Assembly: GCF_954871325.1 (NCBI RefSeq)
Contig: NC_088778.1
Span: 16,643,666-16,707,665, forward strand
Origin: Gordionus sp. m RMFG-2023
Lineage: Eukaryota; Nematomorpha; Gordioida; Chordodea; Parachordodidae
Reading direction: 5' to 3'
DNA: 64,000 nucleotides
The notes beneath the pieces were generated by a model. It was not told the DNA's origin. It saw only the letters and a list, made by a program, of their open reading frames with translations, and did not search any database. A program made the translations under genes and the position numbers. Shown here one piece after another: positions 1 to 10,711 of the stretch; position 1 is the stretch's first letter; every line of letters begins with the position of its first letter.

Positions 1-445
1 TTTATTTGATCTAAATGTCTTCTAATAGTGTTGTGTCGAGTATCTATTTTGTAAATTCCCATCTTTATGTATCACTATTTCTTTGTCCCAAATATTTACT
101 TCAAACGTCTTGTACCAAATTTTATCTCCTACTTCTATGTCTCTATTCGTTGATATTTTTCTTTTTAGTACCTCTTTTTCTCTCAGTGGTTTAATTAAAT
201 CCCATTTTGTCCTAATTGTTCTTGAAAACATTATTTTGCTGATAATCACAAAAATTTTCCCAATGCTATGTCCAAATCTATTTTCTTGTTATTTTTTGCT
301 TGTTGATGATGAGGTATTTTTTAAATAGGTAGTTAGTGAAGTTAGTTCCATTATCTGTCACTATATTGTGTGGTATACCCAAATTGGGTATACCTAATAA
401 ACTAATAATGCTCGTCAGTATGTCTAAAATAAGGTTAATTGCATT
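1..445 (-). mobile_element. Ty3/gypsy-type integrase fragment (fossil)
   Basis: On the minus strand this stretch reads as part of an LTR-retrotransposon integrase: a core-domain segment with the TDNGTNF motif at about 330-370, and a C-terminal segment (22-249) with a KWDLIKPL block that recurs in the integrase of the larger element at 19992-20243. The element runs off the left edge of the window and no LTR is visible here. It is a broken old copy. Family assignment rests on the integrase motifs; confidence is good for Ty3/gypsy-like and low for any finer clade. Confidence 0.75.
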
Positions 446-549
446 TTCTCGATTCTTTAAATAAATAAAATATTTTAAAAATAAAAAATTTATGATGATT
501 TTTTTATAAAAACAATAATTTGACTAATAAGATTTTATGAATTAATAAA

Positions 550-887
550 ATTGCTTTGCACTATGAATGAAAATCGCTGCGATCGATCCAGCTTATCGGT
601 CGCTGTGATATCGCGGCTAAATCGCGAATCCTCTTCACTTTGAATTCAAGGTACGATAATTTATAATTTATTTTGAAATCATATTGGCGTGATTGGAAAC
701 GCGATTAAAATTTTAAAATCTGTTTATGAGATCAATTTTCTTTATTAAAATCATTATTTTTTCGATTATTTTTATGAATTGAATTAAAGAAAAATTAATA
801 TTAATAAATAAAAATTAATCTCATAAACAGATTTTAAAATCGATCAGCTGTTAATCGCGACAATCGCGCGACTATCAATTCATGGTT
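550..887. mobile_element. Harbinger-like MITE relic with internal hairpin
   Basis: Bases 550-657 are the reverse complement of the subterminal part of the Harbinger element at 36914-38975 (shared GCGATCGATC-rich block) and end in CACTTTGAATTCAAGG, a variant of that element's terminus. A second, similar terminus (GACTATCAATTCATGG) lies at about 870-886. Between them, 700-735 and 808-845 form an inverted repeat around TTTTAAAATCTGTTTATG. The piece looks like a rearranged non-autonomous derivative. No target duplication could be assigned. Confidence 0.6.
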
Positions 888-2631
888 ATGGACTATACAC
901 ATATAAATAGTAAACAAAATTTAATTTTTAGTTTTTTTTGTAATGTACTAGATCCACCTAAATATTTTGAAGAGTTGTATAATGAAATTGGATTTAATAT
1001 CCAAAAAATTCAAAATAAAAGTTATAATTATATTTTAAAAATCTTTTCACAATTTATTAAGTTTATCATCTAAATTCATTAACCAAATTTAGCCATAATC
1101 TATTGGTAAACAATACAAATCAAATGTAAGTATAGTAAAATCTAAGTAAGAATTTATTAAAGGTCAATAAGTTTTTAATTTTATAAGAACATAATTTTGG
1201 GCCTGACCAAGATTTGTTTATTAATATTTTATGATTAGGCCTGAAATTTTGAATATTTTTACATATATTTTATCTATTATTTTGAATAATTTTGCATTTA
1301 TTGTTTCAAGTGGATGTAAAAATATGAACAATAAATGAATATTAAGGATAGGTATATCCAGCATTATAGTATGGAGGCACCATTAGGTAGTCCCCATAAA
1401 TTTTATTGGAGTTTTACAGGACCATTTATTGTAAACCCTTGACTAAATAATATTTTTGATAAATTTTTCTTCTAAAAAAATTATAATTATGGTTATTATT
1501 TTATATTAACGTTTACTTTTGTTTTAAATTATTATTTATAGTGTAAGAATTTATAAAGAATGAAGGGTTGGGGGTGAAAATGTAAGAGATACATTTCTAT
1601 TGGCTTAAAATGATATTTACAAGAACTGGCAAACTTCCAAAGGATGGATTCTCTAATGGTTATGTACCTTAAAGGCTCCATTATTTCTTGTTGTTATTTT
1701 AAAAATATTAACCTTTACCTATTTTTCTTTCAAATTATTTTTTATAGTGATATAGTGTATATTATATGCATTTTTCAAGAATGGATGGTTTGGGAGGGGA
1801 GGAGGTCTAGGAGAAACATTTCTATTGGCCTAAAATAATATTTACAAGAAGTGGCAAACTTCCACCACTATGGATTCCTCCCTCTTGGTTATTTATTTAT
1901 TGATTATCCAGAGTAATTGATAAAATTTTAATTTACTTCTAGGTCTAGCATTTATTAAATTTTTTTTACAAACTGAGTCCAGGTCTTGGGGTTTTATTTA
2001 TATAATTTTCATATATTCTGATACTTTGTCATTTTATATATAAAAAAGCTTAATATCTTAAAAAGAATCATAATATTAGTTAGTTTTATGCAGTATTTTT
2101 TATGACTATTCTAATCAATAATATCATAACTCTAAAATACATAACTAAGTTTGGATGAGGCGTGATTTGAAAAATTTACATTAGAATCCTGCAGAGCTCC
2201 CATCATTCCAGCCCTAAGGCATCAATAAAATATAAGCTCAACCCTTAGTCTGAAGTATTAATGTTAATTTCCTTCCTCTATTTCCTTTACTTGATTTAAT
2301 ATTTATAAAAAAATTTGTTATAAAATTTTTGATACATATACTTTTTTATTAATATTTTACCAAAGAAAAAAATTGTAAAATACAAGTTTTAAGAATCAGG
2401 AGGTGGATAATATTTAATATTCATTTTCATATTATATAAAAATAAATAGATAAAGGTTAAAAAATAGAGATTGGACTAACCCTTGTAAAGAAGAAACTAT
2501 ATAAAATTTAAAGGTTTGTTGTCTTAAATGTAAAAATATATAAATCATAATTTACTAATCCTTTTATCTTACATTATTATACACATGCTCCCATATACAT
2601 TTATAGAGTTAAGTTGACCAGATTTGATGGA
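888..2631. other. AT-rich non-coding DNA
   Basis: No convincing gene was found. A 63-codon open frame at 882-1073 and a 64-codon one at 1644-1838 resemble nothing I recognise, and their composition is that of the surrounding DNA. The stretch contains the diverged direct duplication listed at 1480-1890. Confidence 0.5.
1480..1890. repeat. Diverged tandem duplication, about 210-bp period
   Basis: About 1480-1671 and 1690-1890 share the same order of blocks: an AAATTATTATTTATAGTG-like stretch, a GAATGAAGGG/GAATGGATGG block, ACATTTCTATTGGC, ATATTTACAAGAA, TGGCAAACTTCCA and a final GGATTC. The copies carry many substitutions, so the duplication is not recent. Confidence 0.7.
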
Positions 2632-2777
2632 AAACATTTCCATATTTTTTAATATATTTGAAATTAAATTATTCGACTTGCAAAAAATTGTTTAAATAAA
2701 ATATTTATTATTCTTATCAATTTACATTATAATACTTTTATTTACAAACAAATTAAAAAATATGGAAATGTTTTGAA
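2632..2777. repeat. Short palindromic MITE-like element
   Basis: AAAACATTTCCATATTTTTT at 2633-2652 is matched by its exact reverse complement ending at about 2776, and the perfect arm extends to about 23 bp. The spacer is about 95 bp of AT-rich DNA. There is no coding capacity and no clear target duplication. Confidence 0.7.
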
Positions 2778-4469
2778 TTAAATCTCCATAACACTGTTTA
2801 ATAACATAATCATAATTATATAATAATTAAAAATTGAAGTAGAAATTAAAAAGTAAAAATTCCTTTCCAAAAATTTAAAAGTGGCGAGTACAAAAACAAA
2901 ATCTCAAATCATAAAAAAAAATAAAACTTTCTTCTAAAATTAACATCGAAATATCCTCATTTATATAGGCTATAATATGAAATTAACAAACATCACATGT
3001 AATATCGTTATAAGTCTATAATTTACATAAAAATATTAATTTGAATATCACAAAAAATATAATCTTAAAAAATACCTATAATAGAAAAAGGAGGAGAGAG
3101 AGTGAGAGTTCTAAAATGTTTCATTTTTCGGACCTAAACAATTGGCACATAACTAATAATCAGAGACATACAGAAGTACCATTTTCACGGCCCAGTCCGC
3201 ATTTATTTTAATAAAAAAATTTCGGACCGGCCCTTTTTAAATATTAAATTTAAACCTAATAATGGCTATTTAAAATATTGGGTTTTAAAATATGCGGCAT
3301 GGCCCAGGTATTTTTAAGAAAAATATTTTTAACACCCTGCTCGGGTTTAATAAATTATTTTTAGGACCGACCCAGGTGTATTTAAAAAATTAAAGTAGGA
3401 CTATCCCCTATATCCGGGCATAGGGTCGAGCTGGATCTGCAGGTTTCTGCTAGTAATCAAGATTGTTAATTTTTAAAAACGAATTATATTACCAATAAAA
3501 AATAAATAAAAGAAAAATAAAATAAAACCATATTTAGAAGTCAGTCCCTTATAAGGAACAACTATATTAAAAAATTATTGTATTTTCTGAATAAAAAATT
3601 AGAATTCCTTAGAATCAAACATTTGTGATTTAATTTTATATGCTGGACTTTAAAAAAATGAAGATGATAGGGGCTAACTTTACATTAATAAACATTGACA
3701 TTGCATTTATTAATTTTTTTGGTGTCTGCTAAGGTAAGCAGGTTGCAATGTATGTAAAAATACGAACTTATTTATTGAAGCGGCATTGCTGCCGACCTTG
3801 GCTTTTGATGCAATTAAGTTCATGTCTTCTAGAGATTTACAAAGCCTGCCCTTTAAGATTTTGCACAAGTTGTCCCCCCCCCTTCCGGGTTGTTTAAATA
3901 TTTGTCCATCCCGTCCAGGCCCTGTTTAACCTGCCAGCACATTTTATCTATATCATATTTTTTCTAATATTAATTAACGCTGACTATCTATTTCTGTAAC
4001 AACCGTTTTATAAATCAATTGTGTTTGATTTTGTTGTATTTTGTATTTATAAATGGATCATATAATAAATAACTTGTTTAATTTTTTGTGAATTTATAAT
4101 TCATATATAGATTTAGTATTTTAGTTAGACAGCTCTTAAAATATAAAGATATATGCATATTGTAATTTATTTTCATAGAAATATTTTTGAAATTCAAAAA
4201 AATATATCAAGATTTAAATGCCGGGGTTGGCCCATAGAGATTACGAGGCCTGGCCAGATTTTTTATGTGTTTATTTTATATATACGAATTGCCCATTTTA
4301 CCCGACTCGTGGGCCTGACTTTCGGATAGACCGGGATCTCTAATTTTTTCCGTTTACGTTGATTAATAGGATGCAATTCATACAATTGTGGGTTGACCAG
4401 CATTAAGTCTGAATGTGATTTATTAAAATTGCATAACTTTTTATTTTTTTAAATATTATATTTATTTAG
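2778..4469. other. Non-coding DNA with two GC-richer MITE-like patches
   Basis: Two patches stand out from the AT-rich background: about 3185-3445 (repeated GGCCC, GGACCG and GGGTC motifs) and about 3829-4341. The second begins TAGAGATTTACAAAGCCTGC and ends with the complement of TAGAGATCCCGGTCTATCCG, so it resembles a hAT-type MITE; a related left end occurs at 60278. The missing upstream exons of the syntaxin gene could lie here or further left, but I could not identify them. Confidence 0.45.
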
Positions 4470-5210
4470 CATTCCTATTCAAAATGAAATTAATGCCATT
4501 GTTAAGTTTAATACTGATCTTCTAAATCTATTGACCCAGCATAATTCCGAACTTAACAAAGTAAATAGAATATTTTTCTATATAATATATGTTCATATAT
4601 TTTAGATTGAAAAGTTAAAATTAAGCAAAATCACAAATGAATTTCACGAAATATTGAAAGTATATAGTAATCTTCAGGTATTTTAATTACAAATAGGCGT
4701 ATAAATGATTCATTTCTAGTCTAGAGTATTTCAGCAAAATTATTACAATTTAATAGATGAAAAGTCAAATTATACAGGTGGGTACTATATTTAATATGTT
4801 TTATTTTTTTGACCAATTGTAATGTATTCAGTAAATGAGTTTGCTTACCTACCATTTTATGTTATAAAGATCGAAGATAGCTAATAAATATTAATGGACT
4901 TTTTATAAAAATAGATGAACACACCCCTCTATTAGCGAAACAACCTCATATTTATAAACAAATAGTTACCGAGGAAAGGCTTAAAAGGGAAGACATACTT
5001 AACAAAAGATACGAAGAAACTTTGGACACTTATTCTCAAGTAAGGGAACTCGAAAGTCAGATCTTAGACGTCAATCAAATATTCAGGGATTTGGGATTCT
5101 TGGTTAAAGAGCAAGGCGATACTATTGACAGCATAGAGTCACATTTAGATAATGTTGTTATAAACGTTGAAACCGCTAATACTCAATTGTCGAGCGCCAT
5201 TAAATACAAC
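4470..5210 (+). CDS. STX12-like: Endosomal Qa-SNARE, syntaxin-7/12 type (partial, four exons)
   Basis: Membrane-fusion SNARE of the endosomal syntaxin-7/12 group. Four exons join in frame: 4470-4560, 4606-4677, 4720-4777 and 4915-5210, with introns of 45, 42 and 137 nt bounded by GT and AG. The last exon holds the SNARE motif, including DVNQIFRDLGFLVKEQGDTI; the zero-layer glutamine is the Q of KEQGD. Upstream sequence (INAIVKF to FHEILKVYSNLQSRV) fits the end of the Habc bundle. Exon 4 ends in TACAAC followed by the donor GTTTGT; reading past it only enters the intron. The exon for the linker and C-terminal membrane anchor should lie downstream, and the first part of Habc upstream; neither was found. 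The Habc-to-SNARE linker is short for the family. No break was seen, so I treat it as a live gene. Syntaxin-7 versus syntaxin-12 cannot be separated here. Confidence 0.85.
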
Positions 5211-7158
5211 GTTTGTTATTACTTTTTTTTACATTTAAATATTAATATCGATTTTTGATGAATATTTAAAATATTTACATATTTGAGGGGTAATTACAGA
5301 TTTTTATATAAAAATATGATATTTCGACTCACCCATATTTTAAATTTGGTATGCAAAGTAAATTTAATATAACTAACACTCAGATAAAATTCTGGACTCC
5401 TAACATTTATATTTTTGGAATTGAGGTCAAAGTTGGAAAAAATCTATTTTCATTATTATTGGACTTAGCCCATTAATCGTGACTCTTATTTCCAGTATAT
5501 AAAAAATTTTAATTTTTAGATTTTTATAACTTAGTCCTATTAAGAAATTCTGAATATATCAACTTAATGACTTAAAAGGTTTTTATTTTATAAGATTCCA
5601 AATAAAAAATCTTTCTTGAACTTAAATTTAGTTGCATAACTATTCAAGAAATAATTGTTAAGTCTTCTAAAGCCCAATCCTTGTTAACTAACAATTCTAA
5701 AGGAAGATCCTATAAAGCATATTCATTCAGAAGATTCTATCTTTAAAAAAAATCATACTTGAAAAATGTCATGCAAGCTTTATTTATAAATGGAAATCTA
5801 TCATAGGAAAACTGATTTGCAACAACATACCAAGGAAAAATTAAATACGGTTATTGGACCTTGAACTATAGAATACCGTTCTCCTTTTAGATGAATTCCG
5901 TATCGAAATGAATTATGGTAATGTTGATAGTATAATCAGATAAGATTGAACCTTTTATTATGATTATTTAAAACCAACTCTTAAATCCAAATAGCACAAC
6001 GATATGGGGATACGAAATGGGGCACCATGTAATACTGCAAATCAACTGAAATAATTATCTGACAGAATTAAAATTTTGGATGCCCAGCAATGACCTCTTA
6101 TTTAAATCCACCTAAAAATTTATGGTATAATATGGAAAGACAATTTAAAATATGCCCTAATACTAGAATGAAAAAGAAGATATAAAAAATTCTATTACAC
6201 TAATGTGTGATCTCATAAATACAATGGCCAATGAATAAAAGTTGATATAAAAGCGAATGAGGATGTAAATATTAAATTAAAATGGACAATTATTTATGAA
6301 AAATAAATAAAATATGGACATAATTAAAGCGTTTTTATATTTTATTTTATTTTTTTTTGATTTTTTATAATAAATTGAATCAAATTTTATATTTAAAAAT
6401 ATTATTATTACTAAAATTTTTAAAATATAAAATTGTAGATGACCAAATATTTATGAAATTATCTAATATATGGTACTTAACCATATGCATAGCAAAATCA
6501 TCAAATAAATTATGTAATATTTCAATTGCTAAATTTTATGAACATCATTTATTTTTTACTAATAATCTATTTAATCATCAAATTATTACGCGAATATAAT
6601 GCAAAATAAGAATTTATGAAAAGTCTACTGGGTTTTCCAGGTCGCAAATCTTCTTTGGCTTTATAGGGCAACAGAAGATCGAAACTATAGTTAATCTATT
6701 TATGTTCTAAATTTTGTAAGACAATGTTTATCGAATAAGAGGAATGGATATATTATTGAACCAGAACATTAGCGCCTGTGAAAGACTGAATACCTCCATA
6801 ATATTCCTATAGAATATATCTTCTAGTATTGGAATAATATAATCAGCAATTCTTTTTATTTGATTTGCATAAATGTATTGGTCACTATAATAGAATAGAG
6901 ATCATCATTGAAAAAAATAAGGCTAAAGGAATTTTTCCGACTAGCCCCTTTTTTTCAGCAATTTATTTCACTCTATCCTGCTATATCAAGAAGATTAAAA
7001 TTACCTATTAAATTGTTCTCTATATCTTCTTCGTTGTTGACTGCATTGCACTAGAAGTATGCCATCTGGTTCGGAAAAACAATTCACATAACCTTACTGC
7101 ATGTTCATATAAATTTATTAAATGAACATATATAAGGTCATTTTACCTCTTTATGCTT
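5211..7158. other. Non-coding DNA downstream of the syntaxin exons
   Basis: No gene was supported. I looked specifically for an exon with basic residues followed by a hydrophobic membrane anchor, as the syntaxin gene needs, and found none. The 80-codon open frame at 6357-6599 is low-complexity and unrecognised. Confidence 0.5.
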
Positions 7159-8022
7159 AGGGTACCACAATGTTGTTAACTTTACCATAAAAGTAGCGTA
7201 CTATAGCTACAATTACTTAAAAATCTAATAAAAGTAACGCGCTCTAGCTACTATTTTTTAAATGTAGCATCGCAAATAGCTACTTTAAAAAATTAAGGCT
7301 AAATTTTTTTTCTTAAAAGCTGATAAATAAAAAATTGCAATCCTAATAATATATATTTTTTTAATCGTAAATAAAGAAAAAGATTTTATAAAATATTAAA
7401 TATATACAAAAACATACTTCGCGAAACTAAATAGTCTCCTAAAGGGAGTACTATATAGAGGTATTATATTTTATAAAAAGGGGTTTAAAAAGGGAAAATC
7501 ATTAAATACAGTTAGATCTGATATTGATCATCTTAAAAATTTAGTTATATAAATGTATAATTATATCATGATTATGATTATGATTAAACTCTTCGGAAAT
7601 GTCATTAAAAAACTCAAAACATCAGATGTTCTCAATTTATTGGGTGCTTTGTTTTTTAATTTTGAGATTGACGATGATAAACTACATACCCCCTCAACCA
7701 ATTTACCAATTTGTATTCCTCTAATTTTTTTATTTTAAATAAATAAATGAATGCAAAAGTAATTAAGGATTTGCACAAATTAAAATTTTTTAAATATACT
7801 CTTTATTCATTAAAATTATAAAAAATAAATAATATTTATCATTTTAAAATATTAATTATAAATATGTAGCGCATTTTGGCTACTTATGCTCAAAAAAAGT
7901 AGCGGCATTATGATTTAACTATTTTCTTAAAAATTAGCGTTGCTACCTACTGTTACTAAAAAAATATAGCGGTGATAACCCGCTACTTTTAATAACTACT
8001 TTAACAGCATTGGTGTACCATA
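7159..8022. mobile_element. MITE-like element with imperfect terminal inverted repeats
   Basis: The left end (GGTACCACAATGTTGTTAA, then AAAAGTAGCG) is mirrored on the right, where the reverse complement reads GGTACACCAATGCTGTTAAA, then AAAAGTAGCG. The interior is AT-rich with several further AGTAGCG-type motifs near both ends. No coding capacity is apparent, and an exact target duplication could not be fixed. Confidence 0.6.
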
Positions 8023-8255
8023 GGCATATAAAAATTTTGAAATGATTCGAACAGACTTGCTATTTATATTTTGGGGAAATATAAAGAATAGGGGAACGAA
8101 TTATTAACTTTCCAACATTTTATGGTTTTTTGAAAATTTTTTTTAATTTTTTTAATATCATATTTTAATCATAGACCTGCATAGATACGGATTGCATGAC
8201 CCTGTCTAATTTTTATGAAAAAAATTCAGCCCGGAAATAATTTAAAAACTAATTG

Positions 8256-8841
8256 TTAAGTATTTACCGATATTTTTTATCGGATATATCAGCCAATATT
8301 ATAAAATTTTTCGATACGATAAAATGGCTTCCTAATTTTTTAAAAATTTATTTCAAATTTGATAATATTTTGTATTATGTAATTAGTTTAATATTATTAT
8401 ATATATCAATAAAAATATTTTTATATACTTTTAGATTCATGAATATATATTAACGGATCATTATAATACATTTAAATGACTTATGTTATGGTATAGTTAA
8501 TTATAGATGTTGTACTATTAAAAAGAATATGATATGGATGTATTTAGTGGTGATGCGAAATCGCTTCTTAAGCCAATTTTTAAAAACGGTTAACTAAATA
8601 TTTTAGGCAATGTTGAAACCTCGAGGTTTCGCTAATAAATGACCAAACCTTTGTGCCATCTTGAGCAAAATCTTTTTGCTTGCGTAATATTTTTCTGGAT
8701 AAAATAGTTAGCCGTTTTTAAAAATCGACTCAAATGTAACGATTTTGCACTACTAGATGTATGCATTGAAAATTAAAAGTTTACAGAATATAAAATCAGT
8801 TATGATATCGGATCGGCCTCCAAAAGTGATATGGTAATTTT
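8256..8841. mobile_element. hAT-type MITE, copy of the family at 34056-35224
   Basis: The left part (ACCGATATTTTTTATCGG) and the right part (GATATCGGATCGG followed by CCTCCAAAAGTG) match both ends of the element at 34056-35224. The shared GATGTTGTACTA block lies at about 8506. The termini are more decayed than in that copy, and it is interrupted by another MITE at 8545-8755. Exact ends are uncertain by about 10 bp. Confidence 0.65.
8545..8755. mobile_element. Short hAT-type MITE nested in another MITE
   Basis: It begins TAGTGGTGATGCGAAATCG and ends with the complement of TAGTAGTGCAAAATCG. The flanks GATGTATT (8537-8544) and GATGTATG (8756-8763) are an 8-bp target duplication with one mismatch, as expected for hAT elements. 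Inner arms around TTTTTAAAAACGGTTAACT and AGTTAGCCGTTTTTAAAAA are also inverted. The same core occurs at 16156-16366, and a relic lies near 44495. Confidence 0.8.
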
Positions 8842-9993
8842 ATGACAAATTGATCAAAATAACGTGATTTTCGGACAATTTTTAAAGTTTATATTGGCAT
8901 GACGGTTAAATATTGTATATTTTATACAAATCAAAATTTTAATGCTTTCGCTCAAATATCTCGAGTTATGGACCTTTAGAGTTCGATGAGATCCTTTTCC
9001 TCTTTTAACGAATATCAAATAACTCAAAATATTTTGGTTGAAAGTAACAAATTATATATCATTTTGTAGCCCTCAAAATTCTCCAGTCAAAAATACAAAA
9101 ATTATTTAAAAAATATCTTTAGTGTCGAATTTCTGGAAAATCAAAAAAAATTATTTTGAGAAGGGCCTAATATGAAACGATGAAATTCACTAAATATGTT
9201 TATAACCAATATACTTAAATATTAATGGAGATGAGAATTTAAATTTTATTTAGGTTTTTATAATTTTAGGAATAAAAAAAAAATCAATTATAAAGTATGT
9301 TTGAAACTATGAAACTTATCAAATATGTCTATTATCAATACATTTAAATATTAAAATAAAATTAAATGGAGAAATAAGAATTTAAATTTTATTTAGTTTT
9401 TTATAATTGTAGGAATAAATAAATCAATATGGAGAGCGCTATTTTTAAAGATAATTATAATGAATGTATTTTATAAATAAAAATATGCATTTTATATTAT
9501 AAGTAACTATTAATATTTCTATAAAATTATTATATACACTAGAAATTTTTTAAAAATACGTTTTTTATATAAATATTTTTAACGATAGTTAATTCCTAAA
9601 ATTATATATAAATTTAAATTCTTAATTTTCTGTTAATATTTTTACTTGAATATTCAATAAACATATTTGATGAGTTACATTTTTTCAATTTTTTTATTCC
9701 TAAAATTATAAAAAACTAAATAAAAAATTCTTTATTTCCGATTATTATTTTTTTAAATATGTAAATAATATATTGCCAATAAACATATTTCATGAGTTTC
9801 ATCGTTTTAAATGGAGCACTTTCAAAATAATATTTTTTTGTTTTATAAAAGAGGAAAAGGCTATCAATAACTCGGGATATATATGAGCTAGATCATTAAA
9901 TTTGAATTTATAAAAAATATGCAATCTATTTAACATTTATACTAAATTTCATCCGTTTGTAAAATGGTCGTTCGAATCACTGGTCGATTTGTC
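8842..9993. repeat. Foldback repeat unit, about 1.15 kb
   Basis: The left end (TTATGACAAATTGATCA) is mirrored by the complement of CATGACAAATCGACCAG at about 9975-9993. The arms continue inward: ATGCGATTTAAAC-like blocks, TATCAAATAACTC-like blocks and GAGGAAAAG/CTTTTCCTC pairs. Inside the left arm, blocks such as GAATTTAAATTTTATTTAG are also tandemly repeated (about 9230 and 9380), and inverted copies lie at about 9600-9740. There is no coding capacity. Confidence 0.6.
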
Positions 9994-10305
9994 ATGTAAT
10001 TATCCATTTTACTTTTCATTTATAAACTAGTTAAGTATTTTCTAACGAGAGATAAATTAATGAAAATACTGGAAGTGAATAAATGTGATATATTATTATT
10101 TGATACAATTTTTAATTTTTTTATCATATATGATAATTATCATGTTTTTAAATATACGATTCGAATCGGGTTTTACCCACCCCGGATTTATAGAAGAAAA
10201 TATTTTTTCCGCTCCCCCGAATTAGAAATTTTATTTAGGCTGTTAAAAAGAGTTATACAGCCCCGGCCTGTTTTTGTTTCGGGTCCGTAGGTCTCTGAAA
10301 GAAAT
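9994..10305. other. AT-rich DNA with a small GC-richer patch
   Basis: About 10155-10290 contains CCACCCCGG, CTCCCCCG and CCCCGGCC motifs like those in the MITE patches at 3185-3445 and 60290-60425. It is probably another decayed hAT-type MITE. The 76-codon open frame across it is not convincing. Confidence 0.35.
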
Positions 10306-10631
10306 ATGATCAAAATAATACTTTTTATAATATTTCTTTATGTTAATTTTAATATTAAATAAATCGAACTTTTTTAAAATTAATTGGCCAATTTTAAAAT
10401 ATTAGAATTTAATTGCCCATTATACCTCTAGAAGAAATGAAATCATAACTGTATTCAAGCAAAGAGATATGATCAAAATAATACTTTTTATAATATTTCT
10501 TTATGTTAATTTTAATATTAAATAAATCGAACTTTTTTAAAATTAATTGGCCAATTTTAAAATATTAGAATTTAATTGCCCATTATACCTCTAGAAGAAA
10601 TGAAATCATAACTGTATTCAAGCAAAGAGAT
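10306..10631. repeat. Perfect 163-bp tandem duplication
   Basis: Bases 10306-10468 and 10469-10631 are identical by eye over the whole 163-bp unit (ATGATCAAAATAATAC to AAGCAAAGAGAT). The absence of any mismatch in DNA this AT-rich implies either a recent event or an assembly artefact. Confidence 0.9.
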
Positions 10632-10711
10632 AAATTATAACAAATTTATTATTTTTAAAAAATTTATTACTGTGTAATATGCTGATCTTGAAGAAAACTT
10701 ATTGTTTTGGA

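Noticed and set aside
3185-3445. GC-richer patch considered as the first exon of the syntaxin gene
   Set aside because: No open frame with Habc-like sequence; GGCCC/GGACC motif repetition instead fits a MITE.
5211-5258. Extension of the syntaxin frame beyond TACAAC
   Set aside because: The extra codons are low-complexity and begin exactly at a good GT donor. The family needs a membrane-anchor exon instead.
8253-8453. 66-codon hydrophobic frame
   Set aside because: Lies inside the MITE copy 8256-8841 and is not shared as a frame by the other copy at 34056-35224.
10060-10290. 76-codon open frame
   Set aside because: Crosses a GC-richer MITE-like patch, has no recognisable domain and starts in pure AT background.
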